NCBI GenBank assembly: GCA_021812985.1
Contig: JAKAMG010000015.1
Location: 1-64,000 of the forward strand
DNA from: Bacteroidota bacterium
GTDB taxonomy: Bacteria > Bacteroidota > Ignavibacteria > Kryptoniales > JAKASW01
Direction: 5' to 3'
Length of the DNA stretch: 64,000 bases
Below are positions 58,044 through 64,000 of the stretch, one piece after another. The notes under the pieces were generated by a model. That model searched no databases. It was not told where the DNA came from and saw nothing but the letters and a program-made list of their open reading frames with translations. Numbering within the stretch: position 1 is the stretch's first letter; every line of letters starts with the position of its first letter. A program made the translations under genes and the position numbers.

Positions 58044-58110
58044 GTCATCTCCTTTTTTCCGATCAGGAAATTAGGCGGGCCGGATGCGACGTTGGTATAT
58101 GCCTGTCCGG

Positions 58111-58497
58111 CTAGCTCTTTAAGACTCGCAGGAAAGTTCTTGCTCCCTTAGTGAGTGCGGCTATGAAACCGGCCGTGTCCATGACTGGATCCTCAATTCT
58201 GGACTTCACTCGCTTCTCAAACTCTACAATTTCATTGACGGCTCCGACGAGAGAATCGACCGCCTCCTTCACGCTGGTGATCTCGCCATCGACACTTTCG
58301 GCCACTGCTCTCACCTTGCCCGCGATGACGCCCGAATGCTCAAGGAGCGGGCGAGAGGTCTCGGATATCTCTTTCACCGAGCTCTCCAGCTGATTCAAAA
58401 CCTTCTTTGCGTCCTTCATCAGGACGATCGAGTAAATGCTTGCGGCCGCAATCGCCAGGAGGGCAACCGAGGCCACTATCAAGAAAATCGTCGCCAC
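58111..58497 (-). CDS. DUF948-domain membrane protein
   Basis: 128-residue protein with one N-terminal membrane helix (about 3-26) and a long coiled coil (about 28-125), as in the DUF948 family, which resembles bacterial general stress proteins. It lies 12 bases after the YtxH gene and 67 before the EF-G-like gene. YtxH and DUF948 genes often occur together, but the function is unknown. Confidence 0.88.
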   Translation of the reverse strand: MATIFLIVASVALLAIAAASIYSIVLMKDAKKVLNQLESSVKEISETSRPLLEHSGVIAGKVRAVAESVDGEITSVKEAVDSLVGAVNEIVEFEKRVKSRIEDPVMDTAGFIAALTKGARTFLRVLKS

Positions 58498-58509
58498 GGA
58501 ATTATCCTC

Positions 58510-58890
58510 TCAAATATTCTTTGCCCGTTCTTCCCTGAATGCGTCTGTTCCCGCTTTGACCGCGGACTTCAGCTTACTTCCCTCGCCCTTCGCCTGACTG
58601 ATCGCCCTCTCGGCATCGGAGAGAAGCGCTTCGGCCTTCTCCTTCGCGTGGCTGATCATTTCGTCTGACCGCTTCTTTCCCTCCTTGAGAAGGTCCTCGG
58701 CCACGCTTCGCGCCTGCTTCAACTGGTTCTGCGCCGCGTCTTTGAGCTGATCTGATTTCTCCTTGATATCTTTCCTCAATTCCTTCCCCGATTTGGGCGC
58801 CAGGAGAAGAGCCGTGACCGCGCCTACCACACTTCCTGCGATGAATCCTATTATCAGCCCGCTAGCGAGACCTTCGTTGTCGTGTGCCAT
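58510..58890 (-). CDS. YtxH-domain membrane protein
   Basis: 126-residue protein with a glycine-rich membrane helix (GLIIGFIAGSVVGAVTALLLAP, about 11-33; only this segment is hydrophobic) and a long Lys/Glu-rich helical tail. The YtxH family is linked to general stress. A strong Shine-Dalgarno (AGGAGGTG) precedes its ATG, and it leads the YtxH-DUF948 pair. Confidence 0.88.
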   Translation of the reverse strand: MAHDNEGLASGLIIGFIAGSVVGAVTALLLAPKSGKELRKDIKEKSDQLKDAAQNQLKQARSVAEDLLKEGKKRSDEMISHAKEKAEALLSDAERAISQAKGEGSKLKSAVKAGTDAFREERAKNI

Positions 58891-59071
58891 GATACACCTC
58901 CTGTTATTTGAAACTCAATCTGAAGTTATCAACGCCTCCAGAAAAAATCAAGAAAACGAATCCCTGCCGTAATTACCTCTGGCGGTCCCGCACATAGAAT
59001 CGGGAAGCCAGGATTGTCGCAAGGAACCTGCCAGAATTAGATTTGACCAGAACATTGCCCGGCGTGTCTCC

Positions 59072-60460
59072 CTATTTAGGGGGAGACTGCAGCCGCAGCT
59101 GATTCAGATACCGCTGAAGTTCCTCCTCGTCGACGGAGCTGTCAGCCAGGTGTCCCTGCAGATAGTCATCATAAGCTCCCATGTCGAAGTAACCATGCCC
59201 TGACAGGTTGAACACAATGACCTCCCTCTTCCCTTCCGACTTGGCCCGGAGCGCCTCGTCGATCGCGGCCCTGATTGCGTGCGACGACTCAGGAGCCGGC
59301 ACTATTCCTTCACTCCGCGCGAACTTAACGGCCGCATCGAAAACTTCGTTCTGGGTGTAGGCCACCGGACTGATGAGCCCCGCGTTCACGAGGGAGGAAA
59401 TCAAAGGCGCCACACCGTGATACCGCAATCCTCCCGAGTGAATGGCAGGCGGTATATAGTCGTGTCCCAGAGAATGCATCGCAAGGAGCGGCGTCAGGCC
59501 GGCAGTGTCGCCGTAATCGTAAGTGAAGACGCCTCGTGTCAATGTCGGACACGCCGACGGTTCAACGGCGATCACTCTCATGTTTCTCGCCCTGGCCTTT
59601 TCTTCGAGCTTCTCTCTTATGAACGGGAATGCGAACCCGCCAAAGTTCGAGCCACCTCCGACGCATCCGATAATCGTGTCCGGAAACTCTCCCGCCTTCT
59701 CCATCTGCTTGAGTGCCTCCTCGCCGATCACTGTCTGGTGGAGGAGGACATGGTTCAGCACGGAACCCAGTGAATACTTCGTCTCTACGTCGCTAGCGGC
59801 GACTTCCACTGCCTCGCTTATCGCTATTCCGAGACTTCCGGTGGAATCAGGATGCGTTTCGAGGATGTTCTTCCCCGCGTTCGTCTCCTCGCTGGGACTC
59901 GCCGATATCTCCGCACCCCACATCTGCATCATGGCACGGCGGTACGGCTTTTGGTCGTAAGACGATCTGACCATGAAGACCTTGCAGCCGAGCTCGAAAT
60001 AATTGCAGGCCATCGAGAGGGCCGTGCCCCACTGTCCCGCGCCTGTCTCAGTGGCCAGCCGCTTGACTCCCTCAAGTTTGTTGTAGTAAGCCTGGGCTAG
60101 CGCCGTGTTGAGTTTGTGACTCCCGGAGGGACTGAGGCTCTCGTTCTTGAAATAGATATGTGCCGGCGTCTCGAGAAGCTCTTCAAGCCCCCTCGCCCTC
60201 ACGAGCGGAGTCGGACGCCATTTCGCATAGACCTTCAAAAGCTCCTGAGGTATCCTGACGAACTTCTTGTCTGTTACCTCCTGTTCAATTAGACTCTGCG
60301 GAAAAATGGCGCTCAACCTGTCCGGAGAGATCGGCTGTCGAGTTTGCGGGTCCAGGGGTGGCGCCGGCTTCTCTTCGAGATCGGCGGCAATGTTATACCA
60401 CTTCTTCGGTATTTCCCGTTCGCTTAATAAAATCCTGTTGGGAGACTGTTTTGACTTCAT
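59072..60460 (-). CDS. TrpB2-type tryptophan synthase beta-like enzyme
   Basis: 462-residue PLP enzyme of the TrpB2 class. The PLP Lys is Lys116 in GSHKLNTA; the phosphate-binding loop VGGGSNFGG is later. TrpB2 enzymes make tryptophan from indole or act as indole scavengers; no trpA is nearby. I start at the ATG at 60460 because AAGGAAT lies five bases upstream; the GTG at 60475 overlaps the previous gene. A 7-bp hairpin (59066-59087) surrounds its stop codon. Confidence 0.92.
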   Translation of the reverse strand: MKSKQSPNRILLSEREIPKKWYNIAADLEEKPAPPLDPQTRQPISPDRLSAIFPQSLIEQEVTDKKFVRIPQELLKVYAKWRPTPLVRARGLEELLETPAHIYFKNESLSPSGSHKLNTALAQAYYNKLEGVKRLATETGAGQWGTALSMACNYFELGCKVFMVRSSYDQKPYRRAMMQMWGAEISASPSEETNAGKNILETHPDSTGSLGIAISEAVEVAASDVETKYSLGSVLNHVLLHQTVIGEEALKQMEKAGEFPDTIIGCVGGGSNFGGFAFPFIREKLEEKARARNMRVIAVEPSACPTLTRGVFTYDYGDTAGLTPLLAMHSLGHDYIPPAIHSGGLRYHGVAPLISSLVNAGLISPVAYTQNEVFDAAVKFARSEGIVPAPESSHAIRAAIDEALRAKSEGKREVIVFNLSGHGYFDMGAYDDYLQGHLADSSVDEEELQRYLNQLRLQSPPK

Positions 60461-60471
60461 AGATTCCTTTT

Positions 60472-61359
60472 TCACCAGAACTTAGGCTTGCCTGCGTTCA
60501 CCCAGGCCGTGTACCAGTACGAGGCAACCGCGCGCATCGCCGAACGCATCTGAGATTCGACCATACCGTTCAGTTCGGCGTTGAATTTATTGTAATACTC
60601 GTCCGAGTAGATGTACTGTTTCTTGCCGTCTTTTGTCTCAACCCTGTAAAGCTTGTCTTTGGGAATACCAGCCTTGGCAATGCTGTCCGCCCTGAAGACC
60701 TGATCGAGGAGAGAATAACTGTGCGTGAGAATCTTGATTGCATGCTCTTCCGGATTCTTTATATAAACAGCCCCTTCAATGCCACCGAAGCTGTAATCCT
60801 TGCCGAAGTGTTCTGGTACACCGGTCTCCCAACGGTAATGGACACCGATGTTACCGGTGAGCTGGCCGTCGTAATTCTTGGTTGCGTGCAACGGCACGTT
60901 CATATCGGCCACGTAGTGGCCGATATCTGCCGAGAGATGCAATACAAGCGGAATATCCCTGGCCTTCATGGCCGCAGTCAGGCTGTCTACGTCCACGGCG
61001 ACGCGCCAAGGCACCATCCCGGCCTTGATTACCGTCTCCTCGCCGTACTTCTTGACGGCATCATCATAAGTTGGGGGAACCTTAAAATTCGGATATGTGC
61101 CATAGTCATCCAAATCCATGTAATGGTAGTTCCCCTCGTTCTTCCACTTTCCCCTTCTCATATCGGGGTCGACGGCATGCTCAATGACGTATTCAGAGTT
61201 CGCCTGGTAGAATTCCCTGAGTGGAGGGGGGAGGAGCCCGATGGCCGCCTTATTTATCGACTTGTGCGCCCAGAATCCCCAACCGAATGCGGCCTGGGAG
61301 ATGAGTGTAAGAGCAATCGTTGAAAAAAGATAGAGAGAAACCCGCCCAACCGTTTTCAT
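60472..61359 (-). CDS. Secreted zinc phospholipase C / S1-P1 nuclease-like enzyme
   Basis: 295 residues from the ATG at 61359, with AGGGA upstream. Signal peptide (hydrophobic 8-22). After cleavage the mature protein would start at Trp27, a zinc ligand in this fold, with His32 five residues on, as in P1 nuclease (W1, H6). Later HYVADMNVPLHA keeps the His-x3-Asp-x5-His spacing. The final ligand pair is HYRWE, with Glu as in zinc phospholipase C where P1 has Asp. It could therefore act on phospholipid or nucleic acid in the periplasm. It overlaps the trpB2 region only at the alternative GTG. Confidence 0.82.
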   Translation of the reverse strand: MKTVGRVSLYLFSTIALTLISQAAFGWGFWAHKSINKAAIGLLPPPLREFYQANSEYVIEHAVDPDMRRGKWKNEGNYHYMDLDDYGTYPNFKVPPTYDDAVKKYGEETVIKAGMVPWRVAVDVDSLTAAMKARDIPLVLHLSADIGHYVADMNVPLHATKNYDGQLTGNIGVHYRWETGVPEHFGKDYSFGGIEGAVYIKNPEEHAIKILTHSYSLLDQVFRADSIAKAGIPKDKLYRVETKDGKKQYIYSDEYYNKFNAELNGMVESQMRSAMRAVASYWYTAWVNAGKPKFW

Positions 61360-61392
61360 TCTACATTTCCCTGTGATGATTTTTGAATTTGA

Positions 61393-61425
61393 TCCCGCCT
61401 CTCCCCGTTCAGGAGAGAGGCAGGA
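61393..61425 (-). terminator. Strong hairpin between bS22 and the phospholipase-like gene
   Basis: A 14-bp stem with one or two wobble pairs (61393-61406 with 61412-61425) and a five-base loop lies 16 bases after the bS22 stop. On the minus strand it is followed by TCAAATTC, not a clean T run, so it may be an attenuator or mRNA-stabilising element rather than a full terminator. Confidence 0.5.
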
Positions 61426-61440
61426 CAAATCTAAAAGAGA

Positions 61441-61536
61441 CTAACGGATCTTCTTTTTGTGACGCATCTTGCGGAGCCGCTTTTTCCTCTTGTGCGTCGC
61501 CATCTTGTGGCGTTTTCTCTTTTTACCACTCGGCAT
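61441..61536 (-). CDS. Small ribosomal protein of the bS22/COX24 (AURKAIP1) type
   Basis: 31 residues, almost all basic: MPSGKKRKRHKMATHKRKK then RLRKMRHKKKIR. This is the short bacterial AURKAIP1/COX24-domain protein, which in mycobacteria is ribosomal protein bS22 of the small subunit. It is too short for most gene finders. Translation is well supported: a near-perfect Shine-Dalgarno (AGGAGGTGA) lies six bases before the ATG, inside the end of the upstream TPR gene. The stop is followed by a strong hairpin. Confidence 0.9.
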   Translation of the reverse strand: MPSGKKRKRHKMATHKRKKRLRKMRHKKKIR

Positions 61537-61537
61537 T

Positions 61538-62491
61538 TTACTTCACCTCCTGAGATGTAATGTTTGCGTGTTGTTCCAAAGTTTGTGCTGCCTTCTTGCC
61601 GATATCGCTGTTCGGATCTACCTTGACGCATTGCTTGAAAGCGGCGTTCGCCTTCTCAAAATCACCGGCGTTCAGATAGACTATCCCTAGATTGAATAAT
61701 CCTATCTGATGCTTCGGCTGAATCTTAAGAGCCTCTTTCAGCTGCGAGATAGCATCCTGCGTGTGCCCCGACTCGAAGAGCGTTACTCCGTAGTCGACGC
61801 GCGCATCAACGTTATCAGGCTCCTTGTCTAGATATCGTTTGTAGTATATCGCAGCCTGATCATAGAACCCGTTATCCTGAAGCATGTTGGACAATCTCAG
61901 AACGGAGCCGAGATCATCAGGCTGTTTATTGACAACTTCCCTTAATCTGTCAATCTCTTTTAAAACGTCCGGGCTTGGCTGAGCTGCAGTTGAAGTCTGT
62001 TGCTGCGGCGGCATGTTACCCATGCCACTGTCGGGAGTCGTTGACTTGGAGCTCATCAATCCGTAGATCAAGACCCCGCCGAGGAGCAGCGCGGCTGCGA
62101 TGGCGACGATCTGAGTCGTCTCGAGACGGAACCCCTTCTTGCTGGATGGCTGCGGCTTCGGGGCATCCCTCTTCTTTTCAGCTCTGGGACGTGACGCCTT
62201 CCTCTGAGTGTCCTCCCTTTCAGGCGCAGCAACCGGTCTGCTTTCAGACACGGCCCTTCTGGGCGACACACTTCCTTCACCTCCGAGGAAAGTGCCGCAC
62301 GATTCACAGGCGCGCGCGCCGGGAGCATTTTCAAACCCGCACGTCTGGCAAACGGTCACTCCACGTTCTTCCTCATTCGCTGCTGGTTCAACCTTGCTTT
62401 CACTCTGCGGCAGCCGCGCACCGCAGGTCGGACAAAATTTAAACTCTCCGTTGATTTCAGTACCGCACTGGGGACAAAACTTTGCGATCAT
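61538..62491 (-). CDS. Double zinc-ribbon, membrane and TPR protein
   Basis: 317 residues. Two zinc ribbons at the N-terminus (CPQCG..CPTCG, about 6-24; CQTCG..CESCG, about 48-66), a charged Pro/Lys-rich linker, a membrane helix (about 127-147), then tetratricopeptide repeats (about 190-310). The ribbons would face the cytoplasm and the TPR part the periplasm. Function unknown. It overlaps the HU gene by four bases and its 3' end holds the bS22 ribosome site. Confidence 0.85.
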   Translation of the reverse strand: MIAKFCPQCGTEINGEFKFCPTCGARLPQSESKVEPAANEEERGVTVCQTCGFENAPGARACESCGTFLGGEGSVSPRRAVSESRPVAAPEREDTQRKASRPRAEKKRDAPKPQPSSKKGFRLETTQIVAIAAALLLGGVLIYGLMSSKSTTPDSGMGNMPPQQQTSTAAQPSPDVLKEIDRLREVVNKQPDDLGSVLRLSNMLQDNGFYDQAAIYYKRYLDKEPDNVDARVDYGVTLFESGHTQDAISQLKEALKIQPKHQIGLFNLGIVYLNAGDFEKANAAFKQCVKVDPNSDIGKKAAQTLEQHANITSQEVK

Positions 62492-62829
62492 CCCTGGGCC
62501 GCCTCCTCAACGCCCCCCTTCTCCCCGGATTCTTCCCGGCCGAGATGTTCATCTACGAAAGCCTTGAATTCCTTGGAGACCTTGAAGTACGGTACGAACT
62601 GTTCTTTAACGGGGTAAGCCTGGCCGGTCTTCGGGTTTCGAGCCATCCTTCCCTTCCGCTTGCGGATCTTAAAACTTCCGAAGCCCCTTATCTCAATCGC
62701 CTTTCCCTCCGCAAGAGCATTCCGGACGGAGGCGAGAAATCCCTCGACGACCGCCTGGGTCTCTATCTTCGTCAAGCCAGTCTGCATGGCGATCTCTTCA
62801 ACGATGTCTGCTTTGGTTACGCTCATCAT
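62488..62829 (-). CDS. HU/IHF-family DNA-binding protein
   Basis: 113 residues. The core (1-94) matches HU, with IRGFGSFKIRKRKGRMARNP forming the DNA-binding beta-arm; its Pro (RNPKTG) intercalates into DNA. A Glu-rich tail of about 20 residues follows, longer than in simple HU. Start may be either of two adjacent ATGs (62829 or 62826) behind AGGGGAG. It overlaps the zinc-ribbon/TPR gene by four bases and follows sppA by nine. Confidence 0.93.
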   Translation of the reverse strand: MMSVTKADIVEEIAMQTGLTKIETQAVVEGFLASVRNALAEGKAIEIRGFGSFKIRKRKGRMARNPKTGQAYPVKEQFVPYFKVSKEFKAFVDEHLGREESGEKGGVEEAAQG

Positions 62830-62838
62830 CTCCCCTTT

Positions 62839-63735
62839 CTATTGCCCGAATCTGTACTGCAAGATCGGCTGTTCGACAAAATCCTTCTCAAAGAAATGGA
62901 ACTTCGAGAGAAAATCTCCGAAGATAAGGTCTGCCAGACTGCGAGGCCTCTTCTCCTCCACAACGACGGGTTTCCCTTTTATCCCTCCCAACTTCGCCGC
63001 AATAGAGACGGCGTCTTCGAATGACCCAAGAGTGTCGACAAGACCGAGCCCTAAAGCCTGTTCTCCGGTGAACACGCGTCCGTCAGCAAATTTTTTCAAC
63101 TTGTCAATCGGAAGTTTTCGCTCCCTTGAAACGGCGTCGAGGAACTGCCCATAGCTGCTTTCGACCACGCCCTGAAAATACTGCCGGTCAGCCTCTGTCA
63201 TTTTTCTAAACGGTGAACCGGAGTCTTTATACTTCCCGCTCTTTATTACGTCCATCTCCAGTCCAAGCTTGCCCATCAGCTTCTGGTAATTTGGAAACAT
63301 CGCGATGACCCCGATGCTCCCGGTTATCGTTCCGGGATTGGCGACGATTCTGGTCGCGCCGCAGCTGACGTAGTATCCACCGCTCGCAGCCATCGATCCC
63401 ATGGAAACCACTATCGGCTTCATTGAGTCGCGTATCGCTTTGACTTCTTCGAATATCTCCTGACTTGCCGCAACGCCACCGCCGGGTGAATCGACACGGA
63501 GCACTATCGCCTTGACGCTCCTGTTTTCTGCCAGTGACTTCAGCTGAGAGACTATAGGCCTGGAAGCAAGGATTGTTCCCGTCAGATTGACCACGGCAAC
63601 CTTCGCGCCCGGTCCGGATAGGTCGGATTCAATTCTCCCGGGACCGAGGCTTGAGATCACCAACACGATGACTACCCCAACCGCGAGGAGGATACCTATT
63701 ACCCAGAGGAATACTTTAGTCGATTCTTTCATCAC
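62839..63735 (-). CDS. sppA: Signal peptide peptidase SppA (short form)
   Basis: 298-residue membrane-bound serine peptidase that degrades cleaved signal peptides. One N-terminal membrane helix (about 8-28). The Ser/Lys dyad is Ser118 (MAASGGYY) and Lys170 (GKYKDSGSP). The length is that of the single-domain, Bacillus-like form. Likely first gene of the run leading to HU and the zinc-ribbon/TPR gene. The start could be GTG 63735 or ATG 63732; no clear Shine-Dalgarno. Confidence 0.93.
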   Translation of the reverse strand: MMKESTKVFLWVIGILLAVGVVIVLVISSLGPGRIESDLSGPGAKVAVVNLTGTILASRPIVSQLKSLAENRSVKAIVLRVDSPGGGVAASQEIFEEVKAIRDSMKPIVVSMGSMAASGGYYVSCGATRIVANPGTITGSIGVIAMFPNYQKLMGKLGLEMDVIKSGKYKDSGSPFRKMTEADRQYFQGVVESSYGQFLDAVSRERKLPIDKLKKFADGRVFTGEQALGLGLVDTLGSFEDAVSIAAKLGGIKGKPVVVEEKRPRSLADLIFGDFLSKFHFFEKDFVEQPILQYRFGQ

Positions 63736-63845
63736 TGTAAGTCTTAAATACTCGGTATTTTACAACATCGGGCCATCAAAATCAAACACAGGAATGCTCC
63801 CCCGTCGGACAGGAGGAGGAGCCCAATGTCCCTGGACCAGGAGTC

Positions 63846-64000
63846 TCAACCGAGGTTCAACTTGAAGACGCTCCCGATCAGGACGCTTACGAGGATCACC
63901 AGGAATACGACGATGGTGACGCCAACGTACTTATAGTCCTTTTCCTTCCAGAACGCGAAGACCGAAATAAGGACTCTGCTAACCGGCGTCAGTATCAGCG
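63846..64000 (-). CDS. DUF1634-like membrane protein (C-terminal end only)
   Basis: The last 51 codons are visible on the minus strand and end with TGA at 63846. They encode LTPVSRVLISVFAFWKEKDY then a membrane helix (about VGVTIVVFLVILVSVLIG). This is the usual C-terminal pattern of DUF1634 predicted membrane proteins. The N-terminus is beyond the right edge. Low information; no function known. Confidence 0.6.
   Translation of the reverse strand, partial: LILTPVSRVLISVFAFWKEKDYKYVGVTIVVFLVILVSVLIGSVFKLNLG

Noticed and set aside
58074-58120. GCCGGA/TCCGGC inverted repeat before the EF-G-like gene
   Set aside because: Short arms and a 21-base loop; no further copies noticed.
1-64000. CRISPR arrays, tRNA/rRNA genes, transposases, phage genes
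   Set aside because: No regular repeat-spacer arrays, cloverleaf-like sequences or transposase/integrase motifs were seen on either strand.

Overview
The window is a gene-dense bacterial chromosome segment, about half G+C by eye, with no tRNA, rRNA, CRISPR array, phage or insertion sequence that I could find. Several traits point to the Bacteroidota/Chlorobiota/Ignavibacteriota (FCB) group, probably Ignavibacteria or a near relative: a short 285-residue primary sigma factor, a GWxTD-domain protein, the bacillithiol enzyme BshB1, a FadL-type porin next to a GDSL lipoprotein, a 31-residue COX24-type ribosomal protein (bS22-like), and many small zinc-ribbon proteins. This is a judgement from gene content, not from a phylogeny.

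Layout. 1-3.2 kb (minus strand): a PAP2-type phosphatase cut by the left edge, an isoprenylcysteine-methyltransferase-like membrane protein, a PspC/LiaF-type envelope-stress pair and a cold-shock protein with a long structured leader. 3.7-11.2 kb (minus): a 1452-residue hybrid histidine kinase, the primary sigma factor, a small zinc protein and a GAF/GAF/degenerate-GGDEF protein. 11.3-17.5 kb (plus): aldehyde dehydrogenase, bshB1, GWxTD protein, pdxA, a methyltransferase and ftsE, mostly overlapping by a few bases. 17.6-31.97 kb (minus): NifU-like and Mrp Fe-S proteins, then a chain guaB-pepP-glycosyltransferase-purD-epimerase-meaB-acyl-CoA dehydrogenase-GH114-like, a glutaryl-CoA-dehydrogenase-like enzyme, and transketolase. 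32-38.8 kb (minus): glucan phosphorylase, a reductase-like SDR, YihY, purL and a zinc-ribbon membrane protein. 38.9-41.6 kb (minus): a secreted GDSL lipoprotein and a FadL porin. 41.8-43.5 kb (plus): an unrecognised 568-residue Rossmann-fold protein standing alone. 43.6-49.5 kb (minus): a complete TolC-MacA-ATPase-permease-permease efflux operon. 49.6-55.2 kb (minus): wecB, HAD phosphatase, a polytopic unknown protein, a Gfo/Idh/MocA oxidoreductase and a CCA-type nucleotidyltransferase. 55.3-64 kb (minus): HIT protein, an EF-G paralogue, DUF948 and YtxH envelope proteins, TrpB2, a secreted zinc phospholipase/nuclease, bS22, a zinc-ribbon/TPR protein, HU, SppA and the end of a DUF1634-like protein.

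How the genes work together. Most are housekeeping: purine synthesis (guaB, purD, purL), vitamin B6 (pdxA), glycogen breakdown feeding the pentose-phosphate pathway (glucan phosphorylase, transketolase), acyl-CoA oxidation (two dehydrogenases and meaB), Fe-S assembly, low-molecular-weight thiol synthesis, surface polysaccharide precursors (wecB, epimerase, glycosyltransferase, Gfo/Idh) and envelope maintenance (PspC/LiaF, FadL/GDSL, TolC/MacAB, SppA, FtsE).

I did not find a clearly new multi-gene system. The best leads are the lone 568-residue protein, the structured leader of the cold-shock gene, the FadL/GDSL pair, the polytopic protein in the wecB cluster, two genes whose conserved N-termini lie upstream of any normal start codon, and several enzymes with altered signature residues (PAP2, GGDEF, EF-G).
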